Source: Maribacter hydrothermalis
Lineage (GTDB): Bacteria; Bacteroidota; Bacteroidia; Flavobacteriales; Flavobacteriaceae
Length of the DNA: 64,000 bases
Direction: 5' to 3'
Assembly (NCBI RefSeq): GCF_001913155.1
Contig: NZ_CP018760.1
Coordinates: forward strand, 124,001-188,000
Positions 1 to 9,383 of the stretch are shown piece by piece (position 1 is the stretch's first letter; each line of letters begins with the position of its first letter). Made by a program: the position numbers and the translations under genes. The notes beneath the pieces are model-generated. The model saw only the letters and a list, made by a program, of their open reading frames with translations, was not told where the DNA came from and made no database searches.

Positions 1-537
1 AATAACCATTCCGAACATTCTGGTATTCATCTTATTTTTTATACCGTAGCACATGAAAATGAAAGTATGCGATGGGAAGAAGCTGTACAAGTAGCACTTT
101 GTTATGGTTGGATAGATAGCACGGTTAAAAGCTTAGGCAATGGTAAAAGAAGACAGTACTTTTGTCCAAGGAAACCTAAAAGTGTTTGGAGCAAAGTCAA
201 TAAAAACTATATAAAAGAGCTTAAAGCTAATGGCAGAATGCATGCCGCGGGATTAGCCTCAATTAAAATTGCAAAGGAAAACGGTTCGTGGAGTTCATTG
301 GATGATGTCGAAAATGGAATTATTCCTAAAGAACTACTACTAGCATTCAATAAAAACCCCGAAGCATTTTCTAATTTCAAGAACTTTACCCATAGCCAAC
401 GTAAAAGCTTTTTGTACTTTTTAAACCAAGCAAAACGCCAGGAAACTAGAACGAAAAGAATTAGTGAGATTATAAAGCACGCTGCTGAAAATATTAAATA
501 TAGAAATGGTGGCGGGTGGCAGTCTTTGAAAAAGTAA
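1..537 (+). CDS. YdeI/OmpD-associated family protein, 5' end cut by window
   Basis: The reading frame is open from base 1, so the start lies upstream of the window. The visible 178 residues include the family core EEAVQVALCYGWIDST, a PRKPKSVWSK segment, and AGLASIKIAKENGSW, which match the YdeI/OmpD-associated (bacteriocin-protection-like) proteins of about 190-200 residues; only the first 15-20 residues should be missing. No signal peptide or membrane segment is visible in this part. The exact biochemical role of the family is not established. The gene stands alone and is followed by a dispersed hairpin repeat. Confidence 0.85.
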   Translation, partial: NNHSEHSGIHLIFYTVAHENESMRWEEAVQVALCYGWIDSTVKSLGNGKRRQYFCPRKPKSVWSKVNKNYIKELKANGRMHAAGLASIKIAKENGSWSSLDDVENGIIPKELLLAFNKNPEAFSNFKNFTHSQRKSFLYFLNQAKRQETRTKRISEIIKHAAENIKYRNGGGWQSLKK

Positions 538-573
538 ACTATATCAGGGCACGCACTCAAGGTTTAAATATTA

Positions 574-634
574 AATTCAACATTAAATTTGGACGCAAGC
601 GTCGGAGCATTAAATCTCGATTATCGAGTAAAAT
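574..634 (+). repeat. Interspersed hairpin repeat, copy A
   Basis: This intergenic element matches the segment at 34374-34430 almost base for base. It contains a short stem GACGC-AA-GCGTC (592-603), then GGAGCATTAAATCT, then the small palindrome CTCGATTATCGAG (616-628) followed by TAAAAT. The first hairpin has different but still complementary bases in the other copies (34335-34430 and 23761-23830), which suggests the structure is what is conserved. It follows the stop codon of the YdeI-like gene by about 40 bases and has no coding content. Confidence 0.65.
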
Positions 635-772
635 TAAGAACGTTATGAGCATTGTTTTATAAATAATTAATAATCCATAATTAATGGACTAATTCAATAG
701 TCAAAATTTATGATAAACAAAGAATTACCAAGTATTCTTTTTACCTTCCCATTCCTAAATTGCCCAACTTCT

Positions 773-2197
773 ATGAGATTATCTATTTTGACGAAAGTTT
801 TTGCCATTGCATTATTAATAGCGCTAAGCAGTTGTACTGGGACAAAGTCTTTAACTTGTGATGTTTTTATTAAAAATGGAAACCTAATCAATCTTGAAGA
901 TGGCTCTGTTTCAATTTCAAATATTTTAATAACTAATAATAGAATTACCAGAATAATTGCGCACGCTGATTTAAGCAATATTGAAGCGGAAACTACCATT
1001 GATGCCACAGGAAAATTTATTGTACCGGGATTTTGGGATAACCACACACATTTTAGAGGTGGTGATTCATTAATTGGAGCAAACAAGAATTTCTTGAAGC
1101 TATTTATGGCTAACGGCATTACTACTGTTCGCGATGCCGGTGGTGATTTAACTTCTTCTGTACTGGAGTGGCGTAAAGCAATTGCAAATAATGAACTAGT
1201 AGGACCTAGCATTTTTACATCAGGGCCAAAAATTGATGGACCGGGCGGTACTTGGGCCGGTTCTTTAGAAGTGACTACTGGTGAAGATATTAACAGTGCC
1301 CTAGATTCGTTGCAGTCAATACCGTCAGACTTTGTGAAAATTTATGATAGCCGTATATCGGGTGATAATTACTTAAAGGTGATTGAAGAAGCTGAAAAAC
1401 GTGGTTTAATCACATCTGGGCATATGCCTTTTACTGTTGATCTTGATGCAACTATTAATGCCGGCCTTGATGCGGTCGAACATCTATATTATATTATGAA
1501 GGGCTCTTCTTCCAAAGAGAAAGAAATAACCCAACAATTGATAAACAACGAAATTGGTTTTTGGGATGCCATGCCCCTACTCCAATCTTCATTTTCTGAC
1601 TCCACCGCTTTAAAAACTTTCGAGCACTTAAAATCGAATAACGTATTTGTGGTTCCTACTTTACATATTGGTGGTGTACTGAGCTATTTAGATGAAGTTG
1701 ACCACTCTAATGACGATTATTTAAAATATATGAGCGACGGAATTCAACAAACGTACAAAGGGAGAATTGACCGCGTAAAAAATGCAACCGAAAAGCAAAT
1801 TGCCGACCGAAAAGCATTGGACCAATTTTTCGGTGATCTTGCTTTTAAACTAAATAAAAACGGAGTTTCACTTTTAGCCGGTTCAGATAGTGGAGCCTAC
1901 AATAGCTATACCTATCCTGGTATTTCATTACATAAAGAACTAGAAGCAATGGTGGCAACAGGAATCTCTAATTTCGATGCCCTGAAATCTTCTGCTTACA
2001 ACGGTGCTAAATTTTTAAAACAAGAAGCTGATTATGGCACCATCTCAGAAGGTAAAATTGCCGATATTGTTATTCTAAATAGTAATCCACTAGAAAATAT
2101 TAAAAACACACGAGATATTTATATGGTACTTTCCAACGGAAATCAACACACGAAATCCGATTTAGATACTTTATTGAATTCGGCAATTATTAACTAA
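773..2197 (+). CDS. Exported amidohydrolase lipoprotein (imidazolonepropionase-like)
   Basis: A metal-dependent hydrolase of the amidohydrolase superfamily. Starting at 773 gives MRLSILTK followed by a hydrophobic segment and the lipobox ALSSC, so the protein is probably a lipoprotein; an ATG at 710 would add 21 unlikely residues. Metal-site features appear in order: HTH near residue 91, a lysine in FVKIYD, histidines in SGHMPF and AVEHLYY, and the aspartate in LAGSDSG. Length (about 474 residues) fits the family. The substrate is unknown; relatives include Xaa-Pro dipeptidase-like and cyclic imide hydrolases. It lies 13 bases upstream of a second amidohydrolase, so the two are probably co-transcribed. 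Confidence 0.86.
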   Translation: MRLSILTKVFAIALLIALSSCTGTKSLTCDVFIKNGNLINLEDGSVSISNILITNNRITRIIAHADLSNIEAETTIDATGKFIVPGFWDNHTHFRGGDSLIGANKNFLKLFMANGITTVRDAGGDLTSSVLEWRKAIANNELVGPSIFTSGPKIDGPGGTWAGSLEVTTGEDINSALDSLQSIPSDFVKIYDSRISGDNYLKVIEEAEKRGLITSGHMPFTVDLDATINAGLDAVEHLYYIMKGSSSKEKEITQQLINNEIGFWDAMPLLQSSFSDSTALKTFEHLKSNNVFVVPTLHIGGVLSYLDEVDHSNDDYLKYMSDGIQQTYKGRIDRVKNATEKQIADRKALDQFFGDLAFKLNKNGVSLLAGSDSGAYNSYTYPGISLHKELEAMVATGISNFDALKSSAYNGAKFLKQEADYGTISEGKIADIVILNSNPLENIKNTRDIYMVLSNGNQHTKSDLDTLLNSAIIN

Positions 2198-2210
2198 ACG
2201 AACTACTACT

Positions 2211-3455
2211 ATGAAATCAATTATTTTTATTTGCCTATTCTCTACATACTTCGGTTTTACACAAACACTCTTAAAACCAGACCGAGTATTCGATGGAAAA
2301 GAAATGAACGATAATTGGGTAGTTTTAGTGGAAGGAAATAAAATTACGTATACTGGAAAAGTGAATGGAGTAACATTACCTAACAACACAACTGAAGTTG
2401 AATTAGCAGGCACTACACTAATGCCAGGTATTATTGAAGGACATTCACATGTTTTATTACACCCTTACAATGAAACGGATTGGAATGACCAAGTATTAAA
2501 AGAATCTCCTGTAGAGCGTGCTGTTAGAGGAACGGTTCATGTAAAGAATTCTTTATTGGCTGGCGTTACCACCATGCGAGATCTAGGTGCCGAAGGTGCT
2601 GGCTATACCGATGTGTATTTAAAAAAAACTATTGAAGAGGGAATTATTGACGGACCACGATTATTGGTCGCAGGGCCCGCAATTGTGGCAACAGGCGCAT
2701 ACGGTCCTAAAGGATTTCATGACGGAGTTACGGTTCCTTTAGGTGCTGAACCTGCAAGTGGTGTTGACCAATGCATTGAAACCGTACGTAGACAAATGGG
2801 AAACGGTGCCGATTTAATTAAGATATATGCGGATTACCGCTGGACTCCCGGAACAGATTCACAACCTACCTTCCTTCAACAAGAGATTGATGCCATGGTA
2901 GCTACTGCCAAAAGCGCAGGTAAATATGTAGTCGCTCATGCCGGTACTCCCGAAGGAATGAAAAGAGCAATACTTGGTGGTGTGGAAACTATTGAGCATG
3001 GTGATGGCGGTACTCCTGAAATTTTTAAGATGATGAAGGAAAAAGGTATTGGTTTATGCCCTACCCTTGCCGCTGGTGATGCCATTACACAGTACCAAGG
3101 ATGGAACAAAGGAACTGACCCAGAACCCGAACGCATTCAGCAAAAAAGGAAGTCCTTTAAAATGGCGCTGGATTCTGGAGTACAAATTGTTTTTGGTGGT
3201 GATGTGGGTGTTTTTACCCATGGAGAAAATTATCGTGAAATGGAACTAATGGTCGATTACGGTATGAAGCCATTAGATGTCTTAAAATCCGCAACCTCTG
3301 ATAATGCCAGTATGTTTCATTTAAATCATTTAGGTAGCTTAAAACAAGGTTTTCTCGCTGATATTATAGCCGTTAAAGGAAATCCGGCGCAAGATATATC
3401 TGCAGTTAAAAATGTGTCTTTCGTTATGAAAGATGGAGTTATTTATAAGGATTAG
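2211..3455 (+). CDS. Exported amidohydrolase family protein
   Basis: Second amidohydrolase of the tandem pair, 414 residues. It has an N-terminal signal peptide ending near FGFTQT, the metal-binding HSH at residues 78-80 (EGHSHV), a lysine in LIKIYADYR, histidines in VAHAG and IEHGDGG, and the aspartate in FGGDVGVF. The layout is that of the metal-dependent hydrolase A/imidazolonepropionase-like group. It is similar in design to the upstream gene but clearly a separate paralog with a shorter sequence. Both are expected in the periplasm or cell surface, perhaps hydrolysing peptides or cyclic amides. The substrate cannot be deduced. Confidence 0.87.
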   Translation: MKSIIFICLFSTYFGFTQTLLKPDRVFDGKEMNDNWVVLVEGNKITYTGKVNGVTLPNNTTEVELAGTTLMPGIIEGHSHVLLHPYNETDWNDQVLKESPVERAVRGTVHVKNSLLAGVTTMRDLGAEGAGYTDVYLKKTIEEGIIDGPRLLVAGPAIVATGAYGPKGFHDGVTVPLGAEPASGVDQCIETVRRQMGNGADLIKIYADYRWTPGTDSQPTFLQQEIDAMVATAKSAGKYVVAHAGTPEGMKRAILGGVETIEHGDGGTPEIFKMMKEKGIGLCPTLAAGDAITQYQGWNKGTDPEPERIQQKRKSFKMALDSGVQIVFGGDVGVFTHGENYREMELMVDYGMKPLDVLKSATSDNASMFHLNHLGSLKQGFLADIIAVKGNPAQDISAVKNVSFVMKDGVIYKD

Positions 3456-3636
3456 TTGATGGTTGTTGGTTATTCGTTGTTCATAGGCTAGTTAAGCACG
3501 GCTTTCTGTTTGCTTAGAAAACATTCACTAAGGTAATACTCTGCGAACTATAAAACTTTGTTTTTATTACGCTGTACTAACTACTTTTCACCTAATACTT
3601 TGTACTTTCTACTTTTCACTTTGTAAAGAAAACCAA

Positions 3637-4260
3637 CTAAGCAGTACTCTTTCCTACTCTCAACGCACTAGAAACCAAGAATATTATAAAAGAAGTCTCT
3701 ATAATACGCTGTAAAATTCCTCTATAACCAGAATCAGGATTAGAGAACAAAGCAAATATAAAAACTCCACTAATAATCGCTGTAGTTATCGCTATCTGAG
3801 ATAAGTGACCGTAGCTCTCAAACTTCTTTAAGCCCAAACCGATACCTAATAAACAAACAGGAAAAAATATATACGTCAAAGATGCAACTGCATTATGTAT
3901 TAATTGTGAAGTACTCGAAACCATTAAGTTTGTTGGGCATCCTGCATCACAAGGAAATAATCCTACTAATAATGTTCCTAGTCCGTAGAAAATTGCCAAT
4001 CCAAAAAATCCGGCCTTTATCATCCTTGAATTGGGAAGATATCTGGGTGCGCTGAAACTAAAGATAGCGGTAAGTATTCCGCTTGGCACATATCCGAAAT
4101 ACTGCAAATACCCACCATATTCCGTATCTGATGCAAAAGATTCACTTATGAATTGACTTACTTCACTGTAATCATCGATTAATAACGGACCAACAATCGC
4201 GGCAATTGCAAATAAACTAACTCCTAATATGCCTGTATATGCTACTAGTCTATTGGTCAT
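3637..4260 (-). CDS. DUF998 family membrane protein
   Basis: A 207-residue integral membrane protein with about six hydrophobic segments. The N-terminal GILGVSLFAIAAIVGPLL, the loop FPCDAGCPTN with two cysteines and the following helix with LIHN are typical of the DUF998 family, whose function is unknown. It converges with the amidohydrolase operon. The 181-base gap between them holds only AT-rich sequence with a partly repeated CTACTTTTCAC motif (around 3590 and 3608). It is separated from the next upstream gene by 62 bases and may be co-transcribed with it. Confidence 0.8.
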   Translation of the reverse strand: MTNRLVAYTGILGVSLFAIAAIVGPLLIDDYSEVSQFISESFASDTEYGGYLQYFGYVPSGILTAIFSFSAPRYLPNSRMIKAGFFGLAIFYGLGTLLVGLFPCDAGCPTNLMVSSTSQLIHNAVASLTYIFFPVCLLGIGLGLKKFESYGHLSQIAITTAIISGVFIFALFSNPDSGYRGILQRIIETSFIIFLVSSALRVGKSTA

Positions 4261-4322
4261 ATTTTTTTATTTACTTTAATCGGTTTCCACTTTACGACGT
4301 TTAAAATTGAATTCTGTTACAA

Positions 4323-5222
4323 TTACAATTCAACTTTTTTACCTTCCTCCCATTCCCTTCGTAAGTCTGAAGAAAGTATACTAGTGCCATCATGTTTCCA
4401 GCCAGGAGGTTTTGTCAAGTACTTGAATTTATTTGTTAATGAGGTTTTTGAAATAAAGAAATCGCACAACATCTTATACCATTCGGCAAATGCAATTTTT
4501 ATTGGGTTATACGTATTAATATTCGTTACCAAACCGTAAACGGGCTTTTCAACCTCAGGCTCAAAGGTCCCAAATATTCTATCCCAAATAATAAAAATGC
4601 CTGCGTGGTTGCGATCCAAATACTGCGGATTGGTAGCATGGTGAACCCGATGATGACTGGGTGTATTAAATACGGCTTCAAACCAATTTGGCAGTTTAGT
4701 AATATACTCGGTATGTATCCAGTATTGATAGATAAGACTTACAGACATCTGTACTAATATCATTACTGGATGAAAACCAATGATTACTAAAGGAGTCCAA
4801 AAAATGAAGGTATAAAATCCGCCAGACCATGACTGCCGTAATGCCGTACTCAAATTATAATTTTTAGAGGAATGATGCACCACATGACTCGCCCAAAAAA
4901 ACCGACTTACATGACTGGTTCTGTGAAACCAATAATAACAAAGATCTTCTGCAAAAAGTAAAATTAACCACGACCACCATGCAAATGGAATTTCAAAAAG
5001 ATGATAAAAATTATATAACAAGTAAAAAAAACCTAATGCAATTCCCTTGGTTATTAAACCTATTGCTACGTTACCTAAACCCATAACAATAGAAGTACCG
5101 GCATCCTTAAATTCGTAATTATGAAGCTTAACTTTCACGGATAAAATAACTTCAAGGATTACAGTAACAACAAAAAAAGGTATGGCGTAGTGTATTAAAT
5201 TGGGGATTTCTGGAATTTGCAT
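4323..5222 (-). CDS. Sterol desaturase/fatty acid hydroxylase family protein
   Basis: A 299-residue membrane protein of the diiron fatty acid hydroxylase superfamily. The histidine clusters expected to bind the two irons are visible in order: HRTSH, then HVVHHSS about 10 residues later, and HHRVHH further on. Four or so transmembrane segments flank them, with the first in the N-terminal 30 residues. Such enzymes hydroxylate or desaturate lipids (sterols, carotenoids, fatty acids) in the cytoplasmic membrane. The actual substrate is not evident; many bacteria without sterols carry this type. Catalytic residues look intact. Confidence 0.88.
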   Translation of the reverse strand: MQIPEIPNLIHYAIPFFVVTVILEVILSVKVKLHNYEFKDAGTSIVMGLGNVAIGLITKGIALGFFYLLYNFYHLFEIPFAWWSWLILLFAEDLCYYWFHRTSHVSRFFWASHVVHHSSKNYNLSTALRQSWSGGFYTFIFWTPLVIIGFHPVMILVQMSVSLIYQYWIHTEYITKLPNWFEAVFNTPSHHRVHHATNPQYLDRNHAGIFIIWDRIFGTFEPEVEKPVYGLVTNINTYNPIKIAFAEWYKMLCDFFISKTSLTNKFKYLTKPPGWKHDGTSILSSDLRREWEEGKKVEL

Positions 5223-5272
5223 GCTTTAAGTTTATTCATCACTAAAGATAAAAATTAATTACGCAAGGCTAC

Positions 5273-5905
5273 TTACCTATTTATTCGTTTTTCAATCTCA
5301 AGGGCTCTTTTATAAAAATCTCTAAACTCTTCTTCAGAATACTTTGCCCTCATGGCACAAAGCACATCAGGTAAACTTAGGCTACACCAATCCCACAGCA
5401 TCGTATCAAAATTATAGGCGAACATCTGCTCTTTTACTTCTGCCCTGATAGTATCTACTTCGAGAGATGTAAATCCGTTATCATGTAGCCTCGCTAAACA
5501 ACGTTCTTCGTTTTCTTTTGTAAATTCTGTATCTAGATAAGGCTCTAGAATCCAATCCCAGTTCCAACTTTGCGATATAAGTCTACTATTGTTACTTTCG
5601 GCGAACTGCTTTAGTTTTTCTTTGTATTCCGACGAGACAAATATGATATCGTTTTTAATGTGGACTTTACATATTCCAAATTCGACTGACATACATTCTA
5701 CATCATTTGCAGAAATTAGTGCAGATGGATAGGCAATTGAAGGCTCAAATGGATACTCGGAAATAAGAATTTCACTATCACGTATTTCAGATTTCCCGAT
5801 ACCGCATAATAGCATTTTCGTATTAAAAAGATTCATTGAGGCATTAGTACTCAATGAAGTTTTGTTACGCTTAAAATTGAATAGGTCTTTAAGAAATTTC
5901 CACAT
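5273..5905 (-). CDS. Hypothetical protein, 210 residues
   Basis: I do not recognise a family. The protein is soluble in appearance, with no signal peptide, and has a tryptophan-rich middle (SWNWDWILEPYLDTEF) and an acidic helical C-terminus (YSEEEFRDFYKRALEIEKRI). The first 20 residues are basic and look poorly ordered. Codon use and composition resemble the neighbours, so it is not obviously foreign. It sits between the sterol-desaturase-like gene (50 bases downstream) and a VOC protein gene, all on the minus strand. Confidence 0.65.
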   Translation of the reverse strand: MWKFLKDLFNFKRNKTSLSTNASMNLFNTKMLLCGIGKSEIRDSEILISEYPFEPSIAYPSALISANDVECMSVEFGICKVHIKNDIIFVSSEYKEKLKQFAESNNSRLISQSWNWDWILEPYLDTEFTKENEERCLARLHDNGFTSLEVDTIRAEVKEQMFAYNFDTMLWDWCSLSLPDVLCAMRAKYSEEEFRDFYKRALEIEKRINR

Positions 5906-5945
5906 ATTTTATGAGCGGTTATACAATCAATTTACTATTGCTGAT

Positions 5946-6335
5946 TTATTTAGGTTCCAATAAATCCCACAAATTGCCATATAAATCTTCGAAAACAGCA
6001 ACCATTCCATAGGGCATTTTTTCTGGAGATCGTACAAACTTAATTTCTCGTTCCATCATTTTGTAATAATCTCTCCAAAAATCGTCAGTGTATAAAAACA
6101 GAAAAACGCGACCTCCCGTTTGGTTTCCAATACTGGCCTCCTGCTTCTCATCATCTGCTTTTGCCAGTACCAATGAACATTCTTTAGAACCCTGTGGCGC
6201 TATAATTACCCACCTTTTACCTTCACCCATATTGGTATCTTCAACTAACAGAAAGTCTAATTTTTCGGTGTAAAATTTAATGGCTTTATCATAATCTTTT
6301 ACTACTAACGCTACGCGTGCTATGGATTGTTTCAA
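5946..6335 (-). CDS. VOC family (glyoxalase-like) protein
   Basis: A single vicinal-oxygen-chelate domain of 129 residues: VALVVKDYDKAIKFYTEKLDF at the start (first beta-alpha unit), a central KRWVIIAPQGS strand and a C-terminal VAVFEDLYGNLWDLLEP with the terminal glutamate usually used for metal binding. The length and fold order match glyoxalase/bleomycin resistance-type proteins of Bacteroidota. The substrate is unknown; such proteins range from lyases to dioxygenases. It is probably cytoplasmic. Confidence 0.86.
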   Translation of the reverse strand: MKQSIARVALVVKDYDKAIKFYTEKLDFLLVEDTNMGEGKRWVIIAPQGSKECSLVLAKADDEKQEASIGNQTGGRVFLFLYTDDFWRDYYKMMEREIKFVRSPEKMPYGMVAVFEDLYGNLWDLLEPK

Positions 6336-6522
6336 GTTCTCTTTTTTTGTTTTTAAAAGTAATATCCCAAATGTTTAAATGAATTGGCAAAATCAAATAC
6401 CTAAATTGATTTGCGTCTAAATCAATTTTCACTAAAACCTTTTTTTTTACAAATAGCTTATAATTAAGTAATTACCCTGCCTAACAACTATTATTCTACT
6501 ATTTTTTTTGTACCTTAAAGAT

Positions 6523-6663
6523 ATGAATTTACCTAGGGAATTTTTCGATATACTTTATCCTATACTAATTATTGCTATAGGTTTAGCATTTGTTAGTTAC
6601 TTTACTAAAAGTGGAAGAAATTTTAGAAGCAGAAGAAATAAAAAGGCGAGGAAACAATTTTAA
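6523..6663 (+). CDS. Small single-pass membrane protein, 46 residues
   Basis: A short open frame on the opposite strand to its neighbours encodes a 46-residue protein: a hydrophobic helix (ILIIAIGLAFVSYF, residues 14-28) followed by a very basic tail (KSGRNFRSRRNKKARKQF). The ATG follows an A-rich leader (TACCTTAAAGAT) like other starts here, and the gap between flanking minus-strand genes (6336-6789) has no other candidate. The arrangement of one helix plus a positive cytoplasmic tail is plausible for a real small membrane protein, but no homolog is recognised. Confidence 0.5.
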   Translation: MNLPREFFDILYPILIIAIGLAFVSYFTKSGRNFRSRRNKKARKQF

Positions 6664-6789
6664 CTGGTTTTATACCTGGCTTTACTTTCTACAATGAGAT
6701 AAATTTATTTTTTGGTATTAAGGATATCTTCATTTTCAAGAAAAAGTTACAGAAGGATAATGCTTAAGTTTCTTGCAATTAGTTTCAAA

Positions 6790-7275
6790 TTATAAATCCT
6801 CTGTCATTTTACCAAGATTAATTTTCTCGGCTTTTGTGAACTTTATTTCACGTACAAATTCCATCTTGCCCCATAAATAGGTATTCCCTTTAAGTCCTTT
6901 GGTTACTCTCATTCTACGATTTAGTCGCGTAATTTCCTGCTCAGTTGCCAATCTTCTTTCGCCAAGCTCACCATATAATTTTATGGCAGGATAGTCTATA
7001 AACTTTTCTTTAAATAGCGCCCTAAGCCAAAATAGCCGACTACTATTTACCCCTAATAAACATACATTTTTATTCATTTTTGCATGTTCTGGTAATTTAG
7101 AGGGAAATTTCTCGAAATAGAATCCTGTTGGGTTATCATTTAAAAACAATGACCCTATTGGCGTTACAGTTGGGTTATTATCTACATCAACAGAAGCAAT
7201 AGAAATATGAAAATTTGAACTAAAACTTTTATTAAAATGTATCCTTATTTTCTTCCAGTTTGTTATCAAATCCAT
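6790..7275 (-). CDS. Pyridoxamine 5'-phosphate oxidase-like flavin-binding protein
   Basis: A 161-residue split-barrel protein. The N-terminal half carries a segment typical of PNPOx-like proteins (FHISIASVDVDNNPTVTPIGSLFL, then a strand with FYFEKFPSKLPEHAKMNKNVCLL), where the cofactor usually binds. The C-terminal half (KGLKGNTYLWGKMEFVREIKFTKAEKINLGKM) resembles a subgroup common in Bacteroidota. It is probably a cytoplasmic flavin- or heme-binding protein rather than the true PdxH, since the PdxH C-terminal signature is lacking. Confidence 0.7.
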   Translation of the reverse strand: MDLITNWKKIRIHFNKSFSSNFHISIASVDVDNNPTVTPIGSLFLNDNPTGFYFEKFPSKLPEHAKMNKNVCLLGVNSSRLFWLRALFKEKFIDYPAIKLYGELGERRLATEQEITRLNRRMRVTKGLKGNTYLWGKMEFVREIKFTKAEKINLGKMTEDL

Positions 7276-7316
7276 TTGAGTAAAATATTAATTTCGGTTC
7301 AATATTTTCAGCTATT

Positions 7317-8123
7317 CTATTTAGAATTAACGGATTGTTCCGATATGTATTTAGTAACATTATAAAAGGTATCTACCCAATAATCTTGCTCATTTTCTTT
7401 AAGATAAATCAATAATTCTTGTAACGCTTCATTTGAGACATTTAAGTAACCACCTCCTACACTATGAAACATAAATGTAGCAATAGTGCCATTTTTTTTA
7501 GCCACTTTCACATATTCAATAAGTTCCTTTCCTGTATTACTGTCTACATCCCAACTTGGCATAAAATTAATATCAATATTATCCATAGTGTCCGGTATTG
7601 GACCATCACTTCTTGCGGCAGAAAATAACTTTTTAACTACTCCAACATAGGTGCTATCTCCCTGTACTTTATAGTTAGAGCAGGTATAGCCGTAAGTTCT
7701 ATACGTTTTTCCATCAATAGCGTTTAGCAAGGTATTGGCTGTATATAATTCCATACGTATTTGTTCTAAACTATATTGATTTAAATCATACTCCGGTTTA
7801 ACCCAATCAAATACCCTAGCATCGCATGGATGAAATAACGAATGATTACCTAGCTCATGTCCGTTTTCAACTATCTTTTTCCATTCCATAGTCCTATTGT
7901 GTAGTGAAGTTGTATTTCCGGGACAGTAAAAAGTGGCTTTTATATTGAATGAGTCTAGTATGGGTATGGCATTATCTAAATGCGAATCTTGACCATCATC
8001 AAATGTTAAGCAAACAGCAGCTTTTTTATTTTCTGGCCATTTAAATTCCTTCTGTAAATCTTGTGCATAAGTGAACCCTATATTTACCAAAACAACTAAT
8101 ACGTAAATGACTATTTTTTTCAT
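7317..8123 (-). CDS. Exported polysaccharide deacetylase family protein
   Basis: A NodB-homology (carbohydrate esterase 4-like) domain of 268 residues behind a signal peptide (IYVLVVLVNIGFTYAQ). The motifs are visible: AVCLTFDDGQDS with the catalytic base and metal aspartates, and HELGNHSLFHP with the metal-binding histidines, in the usual order. It likely removes acetyl groups from an N-acetylated or O-acetylated polysaccharide or peptidoglycan in the periplasm. It stands alone with 41 bases to the downstream gene and a 175-base AT-rich gap upstream. Confidence 0.88.
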   Translation of the reverse strand: MKKIVIYVLVVLVNIGFTYAQDLQKEFKWPENKKAAVCLTFDDGQDSHLDNAIPILDSFNIKATFYCPGNTTSLHNRTMEWKKIVENGHELGNHSLFHPCDARVFDWVKPEYDLNQYSLEQIRMELYTANTLLNAIDGKTYRTYGYTCSNYKVQGDSTYVGVVKKLFSAARSDGPIPDTMDNIDINFMPSWDVDSNTGKELIEYVKVAKKNGTIATFMFHSVGGGYLNVSNEALQELLIYLKENEQDYWVDTFYNVTKYISEQSVNSK

Positions 8124-8298
8124 ATTTCAAATCATTAATCATTTGAAGTAAAAACATATTTGTAAATAGTGTTATGTACTTATAACTAATAGATATTGTA
8201 TAGACATCACAAATATGCCCAAGCTATTAAATATAGTTTTTTTAACCGATTTAATATAAGTATGAATTGTAAAAAGGGAGTAATATTTTACAACCTAC

Positions 8299-9360
8299 TT
8301 ACATTTGTGTATCATATATCACAGGAAACTGTTTAGGTATATCCTCTAAAGCTTCCCCTAAATTTTGTCTCAAATCAATTTCGATACCTCTTGCCATTGT
8401 TGATATTGGAACATCGTTTGCAGAACCTTCAAACGGATTTTCTCCTGTTCTCCCTATTTTTTCCATCGTATGAAAAATCCAAGCTACAATTACATAGAAA
8501 GGTATGGACAACCAAATAAATAACGAGCCTATAATTGAATGTGAAGCACTAATTTCTTTCCCTATTTCTGCAAACTGCGGAACAATGGCCAATGGTAATA
8601 ACAATACAAAAATCCACATAAAATAATGATTTAAAGTAGCAAATTGCCGAGGATATGGGAAGTTTTTAATTCGTTCAGATTGACCTTGTAAAGTAAATAG
8701 TTCTTGTAAAATTCCTTCTAATTCTAAAAATGAAAATTCCCAAACTACACCTTTTTCTTTTAGATTTTTTAAATGGTGCGATTGTAAATATAGCATTGCC
8801 GTTTGCTTATTATTTTTGCTCATTACATAGTCTAAATCTTCTTTACATAAATAAGGTTTCATATCCTCCTCTACGGTTGATTTCCATTCTGGCGGACTTA
8901 CCATTTTACTCCATTCTTTGTTCGTTTTTTCAAGAACAACTGTTTCCCAAGGTTTAGACACCCTCATGGCGTGGCGCAGTGCTGTTATCCACGCAATATG
9001 TCTGTAGGTAAGTGTTTTAATTTCTTTTTGTAACTCTTCTTTAGAAAAGCTTTCTGTTGCATATTCATTATTAACCATATCTTGGACAAACATTCCAAAG
9101 GTTCTTGATGTATTTGTAATTCCTCCCCAAATTTTTCTTGCCTCCCAAATTCTACCATATGCAGAATTATTTTGAAACCCAATAACAAAAGCTACGGCTG
9201 TTCCAATTAATGCTAAAGGTGTCCAAGGGATTTTTAACCATTCCAATTCTAGAAAAAAGTATAGAACCACAACTACGGTAATAATTGCAATAAACAAAAA
9301 AGTCTCATGCCTGGTCCATTTTGCTAAATCCTTAATTTTAAAAACCTTTTTTGTATACAT
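8299..9360 (-). CDS. Bestrophin-family anion channel
   Basis: A 353-residue membrane protein of the bestrophin/RFP-TM (UPF0187) family: the N-terminal WTRHETFLF segment, a first membrane helix pair ending PWTPLALIGTAVAFVIGFQNNSAYGRIWEARKIWGG, and a later pair (FMWIFVLLLPLAIVPQF, then ASHSIIGSLFIWLSIPFYVIVAWIF) followed by ENPFEGSANDVP, the calcium-clasp-like region of the family. Bacterial bestrophins form pentameric ion channels; algal relatives pass bicarbonate. It begins 23 bases after the stop of an LCIB-type carbonic anhydrase gene on the same strand, so the two are almost certainly one operon. This suggests a bicarbonate channel coupled to CO2/bicarbonate interconversion. Confidence 0.92.
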   Translation of the reverse strand: MYTKKVFKIKDLAKWTRHETFLFIAIITVVVVLYFFLELEWLKIPWTPLALIGTAVAFVIGFQNNSAYGRIWEARKIWGGITNTSRTFGMFVQDMVNNEYATESFSKEELQKEIKTLTYRHIAWITALRHAMRVSKPWETVVLEKTNKEWSKMVSPPEWKSTVEEDMKPYLCKEDLDYVMSKNNKQTAMLYLQSHHLKNLKEKGVVWEFSFLELEGILQELFTLQGQSERIKNFPYPRQFATLNHYFMWIFVLLLPLAIVPQFAEIGKEISASHSIIGSLFIWLSIPFYVIVAWIFHTMEKIGRTGENPFEGSANDVPISTMARGIEIDLRQNLGEALEDIPKQFPVIYDTQM

Positions 9361-9383
9361 ATTATACGTATTGAAATATTGGT

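Noticed and set aside
3456..3636. AT-rich gap with repeated CTACTTTTCAC motifs between convergent genes
   Set aside because: Only two partial motif copies and no stable structure; ordinary low-complexity intergenic sequence.
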